Assembly (NCBI GenBank): GCA_934658705.1
Contig: CAKUHP010000018.1
Location: 1 to 36,072, forward strand
Reading direction: 5' to 3'
DNA length: 36,072 nucleotides
From: an uncultured Collinsella sp.
GTDB lineage: Bacteria; Actinomycetota; Coriobacteriia; Coriobacteriales; Coriobacteriaceae
In this document: one piece after another, positions 25,312-31,362 of the stretch
Layout of the letters: each line of letters begins with the position of its first letter
How positions within the stretch are numbered: position 1 is the stretch's first letter
Notes under the pieces: generated by a model
Databases searched by the model: none
Told to the model about the DNA's origin: nothing
What the model saw: only the letters and a program-made list of their open reading frames with translations
Position numbers and translations under genes: made by a program

Positions 25312-26196
25312 CTATCTGACGGCCTGGACGGCAAGTGCTTCTATTACGCGCTCGGCACCGGCGTCGATCAGAATGCTGCGATTGGCGATTTCTGTCGGAG
25401 CGACTGCCTCGCCAAGGTTGACGCATGCATACATGGCGCGCTCGTTTTTGGCCGTCATCTGCCAAAACGGATACTTGATGATGACGGGCGTGTTGCCGCC
25501 CACGCCAAACTCCAGAAACAGCACGCGCATGCCGCTGTGTCGGCGCAAAAAGTCCTGATAGCGATCGGCTGCGGCATACCAGCCCTTATCCTGCACAAAC
25601 GTATCGTCGGCGCGCAGGTTCATCGTAAGCGGCGCGCCGCAGTGGGGGCAATGGGGTACGAGCGCGGACGGAATGCGCAGGTCCTGTTGGGTAGCGACCA
25701 TGCTACGCACGAGCTCTTCGTTGTCCCACGTTTCCTGGCAACAGGGCTTGCTGCACTGGAATAGGCCGTAGTCTCCTTGTGTATAAAAGAGTCGCCGCTT
25801 ATCAAAACCGGCACGCTGAAAGCAATGGTCAACGTTCGTGGTCAGCACAAAGTAGTCGCGGTCACGCAGCAGATCCAGGAGCTGTTCGTAGACCGGTTTG
25901 GGTATGGGGTCGTATCGGTTGCACTTAATGTAGCGGCTCCAAAACGCCCAATATTCCTCGAGCGAGTCATAAGGGTAGAAGCCGCCGGAATACATATCGG
26001 CAAAGCCGTAGCGTGCGGCAAAGTCGCCAAAGAGCTTCTCGAAACGCTCGCCCGAATAGGTGTATCCGGCGGCGGTCGAGAGTCCTGCTCCGGCACCGAT
26101 TACCACGGCATCAGATGCATCGAGTGCAGCTTGGAGCTTATCGATTTGTTTGGAGAAGGCTGCGGTAGATTGCCTCGTCAGACGCGAGAAAAACAT
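25312..26196 (-). CDS. SirTM, macrodomain-linked sirtuin ADP-ribosyltransferase
   Basis: A 294-residue sirtuin of the M class, which transfers ADP-ribose from NAD to protein rather than deacetylating. Visible motifs: the NAD-binding GAGAGLSTAAG (34-44), YSGERF, TTNVDHCFQRAG (119-130), and Q140 in TQGDYG at the place where deacetylases have the catalytic His. Zinc-type Cys pairs lie at C148/C152 and C184/C187. The His-to-Gln change is a hallmark of SirTM. The gene overlaps the macrodomain gene by 59 bp, and the ATG at 26196 has AAGGTGAT upstream inside that gene, so the two are co-translated. Known systems also encode a GcvH-like carrier and a lipoate ligase; neither is in this window, so the substrate here is open. 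Confidence 0.9.
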   Translation of the reverse strand: MFFSRLTRQSTAAFSKQIDKLQAALDASDAVVIGAGAGLSTAAGYTYSGERFEKLFGDFAARYGFADMYSGGFYPYDSLEEYWAFWSRYIKCNRYDPIPKPVYEQLLDLLRDRDYFVLTTNVDHCFQRAGFDKRRLFYTQGDYGLFQCSKPCCQETWDNEELVRSMVATQQDLRIPSALVPHCPHCGAPLTMNLRADDTFVQDKGWYAAADRYQDFLRRHSGMRVLFLEFGVGGNTPVIIKYPFWQMTAKNERAMYACVNLGEAVAPTEIANRSILIDAGAERVIEALAVQAVR

Positions 26197-26923
26197 TGAA
26201 GATCACCTTAAGGTTGGGGTCGTTATGGTCTAGATGATGACGAACGGTATCGATGGCCACACGCGCGGCGGCATCTTGCGGATAACCAAACACGCCCGTC
26301 GAGATGCAGCAGAATGCAAGCGTGCCGAGTCCTCGGCGCGTCGCTTCTTCCAGGCAGCTGGTGTAGCAGTGGCGTAGCAGCAATTCCTCGCGCGGGCCAG
26401 GCTTATGGCTGGGCACGACGGGGCCGACGGTGTGGAAAACGTAGCTGCTGGGCAGATTGAACGCCGGTGTGACTTTGACGTGTGCCGTCGGTTCCTCGTG
26501 CCCCTGTTCGTCCATGAGATTGGCGCACGCCAAACGTAGCTGCATGCCGGCGTAGGTGTGGATGGCGTTGTCGATGCAGCTATGCCCTGGCACAAAGCAG
26601 CCGAGCATTTGGCTGTTGGCTGCATTGACGATGGCATCGGTCTTAAGCAGCGTAATGTCGCCGCGCCAGATGGCAACGCGATCGCGGTAGGGGAGCGTGC
26701 TGGCATCGGTCGCTCCGCCGCGCTCAAGAAGGCGTTGCTGCAAGTAGGTGTCTTGTATGTCGAGCGTCTCGGCCGCAAGCGCCTCGGGCGGCCGCACGTT
26801 CATAAGGGCCCTGAGCAAATCGCGCTGCTCGCTGGCACCGGCAGGTACAGCAATGCTGCGCCCGTCTGGCCGCTCATCGAGCAATGCCTTGATAAGCCAA
26901 ACGCGGCGTTCGGCCTGATTCAT
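26138..26923 (-). CDS. Zinc-type macrodomain ADP-ribosylhydrolase
   Basis: A 261-residue protein. A helical N-terminal part (1-80) precedes a macrodomain: DAIVNAANSQMLGCF (about 95-109), then the VPGHSCIDNAIH segment whose Cys and His match the zinc-coordinating site of the SirTM-linked macrodomain class, and later HTVGPVVPS and CCISTGVFGYP, which binds the diphosphate of ADP-ribose. It probably removes the mono-ADP-ribose that SirTM adds. It is the first gene of the pair; the ATG at 26923 has an AGGAGGAAGG-like site. A partner carrier protein would normally be expected next to it, but upstream there is only a 141-bp gap and an HxlR gene. I am confident of the family; the target is unknown. 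Confidence 0.9.
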   Translation of the reverse strand: MNQAERRVWLIKALLDERPDGRSIAVPAGASEQRDLLRALMNVRPPEALAAETLDIQDTYLQQRLLERGGATDASTLPYRDRVAIWRGDITLLKTDAIVNAANSQMLGCFVPGHSCIDNAIHTYAGMQLRLACANLMDEQGHEEPTAHVKVTPAFNLPSSYVFHTVGPVVPSHKPGPREELLLRHCYTSCLEEATRRGLGTLAFCCISTGVFGYPQDAAARVAIDTVRHHLDHNDPNLKVIFNVFLASDEAIYRSLLQTNR

Positions 26924-27003
26924 GGCCTTCCTCCTGTTCGATTGAGATGGTTTCGCTCGACAGTAGTGTGCGGCCTAACTCGTTTCTTCAAAAGAAGGCA
27001 CAA

Positions 27004-27041
27004 AAAGGTAAGCGCCGTGGAGCGATATGCCCCACGGCGCT
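27004..27041 (-). terminator. Intrinsic terminator of HxlR gene
   Basis: On the minus strand AGCGCCGTGG and CCACGGCGCT (27011-27041) form the stem, followed by a run of five T at 27004-27008 as read on that strand. It lies just past the HxlR stop. Confidence 0.75.
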
Positions 27042-27064
27042 CAATTTGCAGAAGCCCGCCGCTG

Positions 27065-27397
27065 TTAGGAGTTTCGCACGAGCTGCTGATAGTCGGTGCC
27101 CCATTCCACTAGGGAATCGATGATGGGCATAAGGCTGTGGCCCAGCTCGCTGAGTGCGTATTCGGTGCGGATGGGTGTCTCGGGGATGACGGTGCGCGTG
27201 ATGAGGCCCGCGGTATCCATTTCCTTAAGGTTGGACGAAAGCACCTTTTGGCTAATGCCGGGGATAGCGCGATGCAGCGCGTTGAAGCCCATGGGATGGT
27301 CTATGAGCTGTTGGATGATATAGATCTTCCACTTGTTGCCAAAGAGTTGAAAACACGTGGCAACAGGGCAGGGAGGCAGTTCTTCTTTGGTAAGCAT
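27065..27397 (-). CDS. HxlR-family transcriptional regulator
   Basis: A 110-residue winged-helix protein of the HxlR/DUF24 family, which often senses electrophiles, aldehydes or oxidants through an N-terminal Cys. Visible parts: CPVATC (10-15) with the sensing Cys, FGNKWKIYIIQQL, the recognition segment GISQKVLSSNLKEMDTAGLI, and the wing region RTEYALSELG. Length is normal. It is transcribed divergently from the Cys-repeat peptide, and the gap holds the palindrome TTACC-TTTT-GGTAA (27461-27474), which looks like a site for this family. The gene probably controls itself, the peptide locus, or both. The two Cys in CPVATC make thiol-based sensing plausible. Confidence 0.92.
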   Translation of the reverse strand: MLTKEELPPCPVATCFQLFGNKWKIYIIQQLIDHPMGFNALHRAIPGISQKVLSSNLKEMDTAGLITRTVIPETPIRTEYALSELGHSLMPIIDSLVEWGTDYQQLVRNS

Positions 27398-27458
27398 GGA
27401 GACTCCTCAATCGTGTGGACAGCTTTCATTATCGCAGCCGCTGTCGTTTGCGGCTACT

Positions 27459-27476
27459 ACTTACCTTTTGGTAACT
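27459..27476. promoter_or_regulatory. Candidate HxlR operator
   Basis: ACTTACC and GGTAACT flank TTTT, giving a palindrome of TTACC/GGTAA arms. It lies in the divergent gap, 62 bp from the HxlR start and about 30 bp upstream of the likely -35 for the peptide gene. Spacing and sequence style fit HxlR-type sites as I recall them. Confidence 0.55.
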
Positions 27477-27506
27477 GGCTAATAGATTGGTGCCTTCTTT
27501 TGGTCG

Positions 27507-27535
27507 TTGCGCGCTTTTTGCATGATGCATATAGA
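27507..27535 (+). promoter_or_regulatory. Candidate promoter of the RiPP-like locus
   Basis: TTGCGC (27507-27512), a 17-bp spacer, and TATAGA (27530-27535). A short inverted repeat GACGC-aaaga-GCGTC (27534-27548) lies at the probable transcription start. The 5' leader would be about 55 bases long. Confidence 0.45.
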
Positions 27536-27596
27536 CGCAAAGAGCGTCAAAAACTGGATGGCTTCGCCCGGCCATCCTCGACCGAAAGGAAATGCC

Positions 27597-27830
27597 ATGT
27601 CCGAGAATCTCGAGAACGTCGCCGCTTTCGCCTCCTGCGGTACTGCCGATCCTGCGCCCGCTTGCGGCTCCGCCGACCCCAAGGCCGCTCCCGCTTGCGG
27701 TTCTGCCGATCCGGCGGCCGCTCCTGCCTGCGGCTCTGCTGACCCGGCTGTTGCCCCTGCCTGCGGCTCCGCTGATCCGGCTGCTGCTCCTGCCTGCGGC
27801 ACCGCTTGCGGCGCTGCCGACGCTCAGTAA
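27597..27830 (+). CDS. Cys-Gly repeat peptide, likely RiPP precursor (ACGX type)
   Basis: A 77-residue peptide. A leader-like start MSENLENVAAFA is followed by a core of repeats on an 11-residue period: ACGSADPxAAP, with Cys at 23, 34, 45, 56 and 67, plus C14 before them and C71 in the closing ACGTACGAAD. All seven Cys are followed by Gly. The core is otherwise only Ala, Pro, Ser, Asp and a few others, without charged Lys or Arg apart from one Lys. Such a peptide beside a radical SAM/SPASM enzyme strongly suggests a post-translationally modified product. I recall a family named ACGX-repeat peptide that fits. The DNA repeats every 33 bp, so copy number may change by recombination. The ATG at 27597 has GAAAGGAA upstream. 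What it does once modified (thioether cross-links, metal binding, signalling) is unknown. Confidence 0.78.
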   Translation: MSENLENVAAFASCGTADPAPACGSADPKAAPACGSADPAAAPACGSADPAVAPACGSADPAAAPACGTACGAADAQ

Positions 27831-27854
27831 GCAATCGCTAGGAAGGGACTCGTA

Positions 27855-28475
27855 ATGGATGCTCAGACTTGCCTCAAAAAGATGCAGCTTGCCGGGACGC
27901 TCTCTCTGGCAACCGTGGACGAAAGTGGCGCACCGCAAATTCGCTGCGTGAGCGCTGTCCATTACGAGCCCCGTGCTATCTACTTTCTCACAGCACGTGG
28001 CAAGGAGATGGCTCGTCAGCTTATGGCCGACGGGCGTGTCCAAACGCTCGTCCATACGCGGTTTAACGAAATGATCCGCATGTCCGGTGTTGCCACCCCC
28101 GTCTCGGATTCCGAGCAAGTTCACTGGCGCGACGTGATTTACGCCGAGCAGCCGTATCTTGCTAACGTTTATCCCGGTGATACGCGCGAGATCAACATCA
28201 TCTTTAAGGTTGAGAACATAGTGCTCGACTACTTTAACCTGGGAGTTCATCCCATCGAGCGCGCGGTCTTTACCTTGGACGAGAGCATGGCACCTGCGCC
28301 CGCCAAGGGCTTCTGCATCGATGCCGATGCGTGTATCGGTTGCGGCACCTGCCTTGAGCACTGCCCGCAGAAGTGCATCGAGCCGGGAGACTCATATCGC
28401 ATAGAGCCCGAGCACTGCCTGCATTGCGGTGCCTGTGCCGAGAATTGCCCCGTCGGCGCCGTTGCGCGCCTGTAG
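27855..28475 (+). CDS. PPOX-like flavin domain fused to 2[4Fe-4S] ferredoxin
   Basis: A 206-residue fusion. Residues 1-145 are a pyridoxamine-phosphate-oxidase-like FMN-binding split barrel (LATVDESGAPQIRCVSAVHY, then IYFLTARGKEMARQL). Residues 155-206 hold two ferredoxin clusters: C160, C163, C166, C170 and C188, C191, C194, C198. This would pass electrons between a flavin and Fe-S clusters, and so could reduce or recycle a radical SAM enzyme's clusters or the peptide's Cys. It lies 24 bp after the peptide gene and 46 bp before the radical SAM gene, all on one strand. The ATG at 27855 follows AGGAAGGGA. Its role as electron partner for the next gene is inference from position. Confidence 0.88.
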   Translation: MDAQTCLKKMQLAGTLSLATVDESGAPQIRCVSAVHYEPRAIYFLTARGKEMARQLMADGRVQTLVHTRFNEMIRMSGVATPVSDSEQVHWRDVIYAEQPYLANVYPGDTREINIIFKVENIVLDYFNLGVHPIERAVFTLDESMAPAPAKGFCIDADACIGCGTCLEHCPQKCIEPGDSYRIEPEHCLHCGACAENCPVGAVARL

Positions 28476-28521
28476 CCCAAATACTGTCATCAGTTTTCAC
28501 ATCGACCAAGGGAGTCCCACG

Positions 28522-29568
28522 ATGCAAAAGCCTGCGTTTGCCTTCCAATGGCATATTACGGATGAATGCGATCAGCGTTGCAAACATTGCTATATCTTTG
28601 CCAACGGTGCCTGCGCCGGTTTTAAGCGCATGCCGTGGGAGCAGATGGTCCAGGTCGTCGATCAGGCCCAGGCGCTCTGCGAGCGCATCGGTCGCCAGCC
28701 GTACTTTTACGTTACGGGCGGCGACCCCATTCTTCATCCCGATTTTTGGCGCCTTGCCGAGCTCTTGCACCAGCGCGGTTTTATGTGGTGCGTGATGGGC
28801 AATCCGTTCCATCTGACCGACGAGGTCTGCGCTCGCATGAAAGAGCTGGGTTGTCGCAAATACCAGCTCTCGCTCGACGGACTCGAGGCAACGCACGATT
28901 ACTTCCGTAAACCAGGCTCGTTTGCCGAGACCATGCGTGCTATCGGTTGTCTTAAGCGCGCAGGTATCTGGGTTGCCGTCATGAACACGGTATCGAGCAT
29001 GAATGCTGCCGAGTTGCCGCAGCTCATCGATCTGGTGGCAAGCCTCGAGGTCGACGTGCTCGCCTTTGGGCGCTACTGCCCCACGTCGGGCCAAAAGCGT
29101 GACGAGTTCCATTTGGAGCCGCTTGAGTATCGCGATGTGCTGCTGGCCGCGCAGGAGCGCATGGAGTTCCATCAGGCGGCCGGCTGCAAAACGTTCTTCC
29201 AGCTCAAGGACCATCTGTGGACGCTGCTTTTGTGGGAGCAGGGTAAGTTCACCATTCCTGAGGATGCTAAGCCCGGCATGATCTATGACGGCTGCCACTG
29301 CGGTACGGGCCATATGACGGTGCTGCCTACGGGCGATGTCTATGCATGTCGCCGCATGGAGAGCAAGGTGGGCAACGTTGCCGAAAACTCGCTGGAGGAG
29401 CTCTTCTTCTCTCCGCAAATGGAAGCAAAGCGCGACTTTAAGAAGTTCAAGAAATGTGCCAAGTGCGAGCTCTTTGGTTGGTGCCGTGGGTGCTCTGCGG
29501 TGACGTACGGCTATACGGGCGATATGTACGATGCCGATCCCCAGTGCTGGAAAGAGATTGAGGAGTAG
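28522..29568 (+). CDS. Radical SAM/SPASM peptide-modifying enzyme
   Basis: A 348-residue enzyme. The radical SAM cluster motif is C16-x3-C20-x2-C23 (CDQRCKHCY), followed by the GGDP SAM-binding segment (VTGGDPILHPDF). A C-terminal SPASM region contains CHCGTGHMTVLPTGDVYAC and CAKCELFGWCRGCSAV, then a last Cys near the end (DPQCW), which would bind auxiliary 4Fe-4S clusters. These enzymes make thioether or C-C links in ribosomal peptides. The Cys-repeat peptide just upstream is the obvious substrate, and its Cys-to-alpha-carbon thioether chemistry is a reasonable guess. The ATG at 28522 follows AAGGGAG. Only 7 bp separate it from the nitroreductase. A separate leader-binding (RRE) protein is not visible, which is normal for some SPASM systems. 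Confidence 0.92.
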   Translation: MQKPAFAFQWHITDECDQRCKHCYIFANGACAGFKRMPWEQMVQVVDQAQALCERIGRQPYFYVTGGDPILHPDFWRLAELLHQRGFMWCVMGNPFHLTDEVCARMKELGCRKYQLSLDGLEATHDYFRKPGSFAETMRAIGCLKRAGIWVAVMNTVSSMNAAELPQLIDLVASLEVDVLAFGRYCPTSGQKRDEFHLEPLEYRDVLLAAQERMEFHQAAGCKTFFQLKDHLWTLLLWEQGKFTIPEDAKPGMIYDGCHCGTGHMTVLPTGDVYACRRMESKVGNVAENSLEELFFSPQMEAKRDFKKFKKCAKCELFGWCRGCSAVTYGYTGDMYDADPQCWKEIEE

Positions 29569-29575
29569 GACTGCC

Positions 29576-30154
29576 ATGGGTACGCTCGAACTTATCAAAA
29601 CGAGGCGTTCGATCCGTAAGTATGCGGACAAGCAGGTGCCTCGCGAGGATGTCGAGAAGGTGCTCGAGGCGGGGATTTATGCTGCCAACGCCGGTGGCGG
29701 ACAGCGCAGCATGGTGGTTGCCGTGCGCAACGCCGAGCTTGCCGCACGCATCGGTCGCATGAACATGGCGGGCTTTAGCCGGGCCGGTCTGGTGGGCAAC
29801 TACGTGAGTCGCGATTAGCCGAGCATGATTGACGACGCATCCATCAGGAATGGATTCTATGATGCCCCGACGGTACTCTGCATCTTTTGCCAGGAGCGTT
29901 TTTTGTTTAGCGTCGCCGATGCTTTCGCTATTGCGCAGAACATGGCACTCGAGGCACATGCGCTGGGGCTCGGGAGTTGTATCGTCAGTCGAGCCGAAAA
30001 GACATTTGCATCCGACGAGGGCCAGGAGCTGCTTAAATCCTGGGGCGTGCCAGAAGACTACATCTGCAGAGCATTCGTAACGCTCGGCTACTGCGACGGA
30101 CCCTATCCCGCTGCCAAGCCTCGACGCAGCGGCCGCACCCTCATCATCGAGTAG
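29576..30154 (+). pseudogene. Nitroreductase, split by an in-frame TAG
   Basis: Two fragments in one frame would make a 192-residue FMN nitroreductase: the first (29576-29818, 80 residues) has RRSIRKYADKQVPREDVEKV and NAGGGQRS, and the second (29825-30154) has DAFAIAQNMALEAHALGLGS and the C-terminal GYCDGPYPAAKPRR region. A TAG at 29816-29818 sits at codon 81. There is no frameshift; the frame continues straight through PSMIDD. One base change (for example CAG to TAG) would restore the normal length. An ATG at 29825 shortly after it has no convincing ribosome site. The protein sits 7 bp behind the radical SAM gene and probably served the same peptide system. It is either recently inactivated, a sequencing error, or read through. 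Confidence 0.85.
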
Positions 30155-30157
30155 CAA

Positions 30158-30194
30158 AAATGATCCCTTGGGGACGGAGGAAATCGGATCATTT
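30158..30194. repeat. REP-like palindrome before hairpin element A
   Basis: AAATGATCC (30158-30166) and GGATCATTT (30186-30194) flank CTTGGGGACGGAGGAAATC. It has the same style as the palindrome at 31231-31265, and both carry a GGGGACG or GGACGTCCCC centre. Confidence 0.7.
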
Positions 30195-30209
30195 GCTTCG
30201 CCCGTCTCC

Positions 30210-30282
30210 AAAAAGCTGTACGTCAGCATCCAAAGATGTCGAAAACTGTCGACTTTGGATGCTGACGTACATGTTTGGGTCG
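30210..30282 (+). repeat. Hairpin element A
   Basis: A 73-bp element whose 18-base arms GTACGTCAGCATCCAAAG (30218-30235) and CTTTGGATGCTGACGTAC (30253-30270) pair perfectly around a 17-base loop containing TGTCGAAAACTGTCGA. It begins AAAAAGCT and ends ATGTTTGGGTCG, as does copy B at 31269-31341. Confidence 0.85.
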
Positions 30283-30297
30283 GCGGGGGAGTGAGGT

Positions 30298-30564
30298 TTA
30301 GGCAATCATTGCGTCGAGTGTAATAAGCTCCCTGAGCCGTTCTGTGCGTGTTTGCCCATGGCGCTTTGCCTTTTCGTCAAACGCTTCAAGAACCGATTCG
30401 CCCACACGTGCCGAAAGAACAACACTTGGCTCGTCAGAAATCGGCGGCCTTCCCAGCTTAATGGTGCGGCCCTTCGGCCACTCGTCTTTTTCGTACGCCT
30501 CTGCGGCTTTCTCAAGTTCTCCAGGGGCAAATCCCATCATCTTTTCGAGCTGCTTAGCATCCAT
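30298..30564 (-). CDS. Ribbon-helix-helix (CopG-like) DNA-binding protein, orphan antitoxin-like
   Basis: An 88-residue protein. The C-terminal half looks like an RHH domain: a strand-like PSVVLSARVG, then helices ESVLEAFDEKAKRHGQTRTE and RLRELITLDAMI. The N-terminal half (MDAKQLEKMMGFAPGELEKA) is helical with a GRTIKLGRPPISD linker, like antitoxins of type II systems. The ATG at 30564 has AGGAGG upstream (30569-30574); the frame extends further without a good site. A promoter with TTGTAT (30642-30647) and TATACA (30619-30624), 17 bp apart, reads toward it. No toxin gene is seen beside it, so it is an orphan or a single-gene regulator. Its operator may be among the nearby palindromes. Confidence 0.75.
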   Translation of the reverse strand: MDAKQLEKMMGFAPGELEKAAEAYEKDEWPKGRTIKLGRPPISDEPSVVLSARVGESVLEAFDEKAKRHGQTRTERLRELITLDAMIA

Positions 30565-30618
30565 TGTGCCTCCTATCGATTGGCATAATGTCGAGCGCTG
30601 GTTCGTGGTCTTTCTTTT

Positions 30619-30647
30619 TGTATACAGTTTCGTAGACAAAAATACAA
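30619..30647 (-). promoter_or_regulatory. Promoter of the RHH gene
   Basis: Read on the minus strand: TTGTAT (30647-30642), 17 bp, then TATACA (30624-30619), about 55 bp before the start codon. The spacer is the ideal length. Confidence 0.5.
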
Positions 30648-30774
30648 GCAGATTATCGGGCCAATTACTTGTCTTGACTGGACTTTTCGATAGGTAATGA
30701 GCATCGATAGCTCTTTGCTTTGCAGCTTGGAATTTGAACGTTCGCTGAACTTCCGAAGAGGGCGCGATTTAAAA

Positions 30775-30816
30775 CTATCGAGATTCTGACTAAGGGCCTT
30801 TACTGGTCTTCGATAG
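30775..30816. repeat. Inverted repeat in the island
   Basis: CTATCGA (30775-30781) and TCGATAG (30810-30816) are perfect 7-base arms 28 bp apart. The span 30565-31362 carries no gene that I can support and is mostly repeats. Confidence 0.4.
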
Positions 30817-30828
30817 TGAGATCAACTT

Positions 30829-30855
30829 AATTCGCGACACAGTGTGTCGTGAATT
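30829..30855. repeat. 27-bp palindrome
   Basis: AATTCGCGACACA and TGTGTCGTGAATT face each other with one mismatch and a single-base centre. It is long enough for a regulator site or a recombination end. Confidence 0.6.
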
Positions 30856-30880
30856 GAAGTAGCCATTGGGGACGTATTAA

Positions 30881-30902
30881 CGGCCAGTCATTTAAGAACG
30901 TC
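30881..30902 (+). repeat. REP-like fragment left of the MITE-like element
   Basis: A 22-bp sequence beginning CGGCCAGTCATTT matches 19 of 22 bases of 31230-31251, in the same direction. Just before it, CATTGGGGACGT (30864-30875) is the reverse complement of the ACGTCCCCAATG at 31247-31258. It looks like a broken copy of the right-hand palindrome. Confidence 0.55.
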
Positions 30903-30949
30903 AAAATGCTGGATTTGTCATTTAGAGCCATTCTCCAACGACTATTTTG

Positions 30950-31193
30950 GAGGGCCGTGTTCAAAAAAGGGCAAATATGAGTACTGTTGCCATTATGGTT
31001 ACATTTATATTGCTCAAAAAAGAGGTCACTGATGAGATTTAGTCCCATTAGGAGTATCTTTTATTGAACATATGGGGAGAAATACCGCCCTCTGTGGACG
31101 AGTGAACCGTTGAATAGTCCTTGAATTGATCAAAATCGCTGCTACTAAACAGGTAGCAGTACTCATATTTGCTATTTTTTGAACACGGCCCTC
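30950..31193. mobile_element. MITE-like element with 37-bp terminal inverted repeats
   Basis: The left end (30950-30986) and the right end (31157-31193) are inverted copies matching at 35 of 37 bases, both starting GAGGGCCGTGTTCAAAAAA from the outside. The 244-bp unit is AT-rich, codes for nothing recognisable, and has an inner hairpin CTGCTAC-TAAACAG-GTAGCAG (31139-31159). No target duplication is clear. It is most like a non-autonomous transposon remnant that needs a transposase encoded elsewhere. Promoter activity from its AT-rich ends is possible. Confidence 0.75.
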
Positions 31194-31230
31194 TCAGAAA
31201 CTTTTCCGGAGGCGTCAGGCTGTCTCAAGC

Positions 31231-31265
31231 GGCTAGTCATTTTAGGACGTCCCCAATGACTAGGC
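31231..31265. repeat. REP-like palindrome before hairpin element B
   Basis: GGCTAGTCATT (31231-31241) faces AATGACTAGGC (31255-31265), with one mismatch, around TTAGGACGTCCCC. It precedes element B directly, just as the palindrome at 30158-30194 precedes element A. Confidence 0.7.
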
Positions 31266-31268
31266 TGC

Positions 31269-31341
31269 AAAAAGCTGTACACCAGCATCCAAAGATGTCG
31301 AAATATGTCGACTTTGGATGCTGGTGTACATGTTTGGGTCG
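31269..31341 (+). repeat. Hairpin element B
   Basis: Same length, direction and ends as element A. The arms are GTACACCAGCATCCAAAG (31277-31294) and CTTTGGATGCTGGTGTAC (31312-31329). Relative to A, GTC has become ACC in the left arm and GAC has become GGT in the right arm, so the pairing is fully kept. Confidence 0.85.
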
Positions 31342-31362
31342 TTAGCTTTGGCGTTAGACGTG

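Noticed and set aside
27597..27830. CRISPR-like or simple tandem repeat array
   Set aside because: The 33-bp repeats stay in one frame, keep the Cys-Gly code and sit behind a ribosome site, so a coding peptide explains them better.
29816..29818. TAG as pyrrolysine or a programmed recoding site
   Set aside because: No pyrrolysine machinery is in view, the family does not use it, and a single-base nonsense change is simpler. Selenocysteine uses TGA, so it is also excluded.
30565..31362. Missing toxin gene for the RHH antitoxin-like protein
   Set aside because: No frame with a ribosome site and a toxin fold could be found in the island. The sequence is mainly palindromes and the MITE-like unit.
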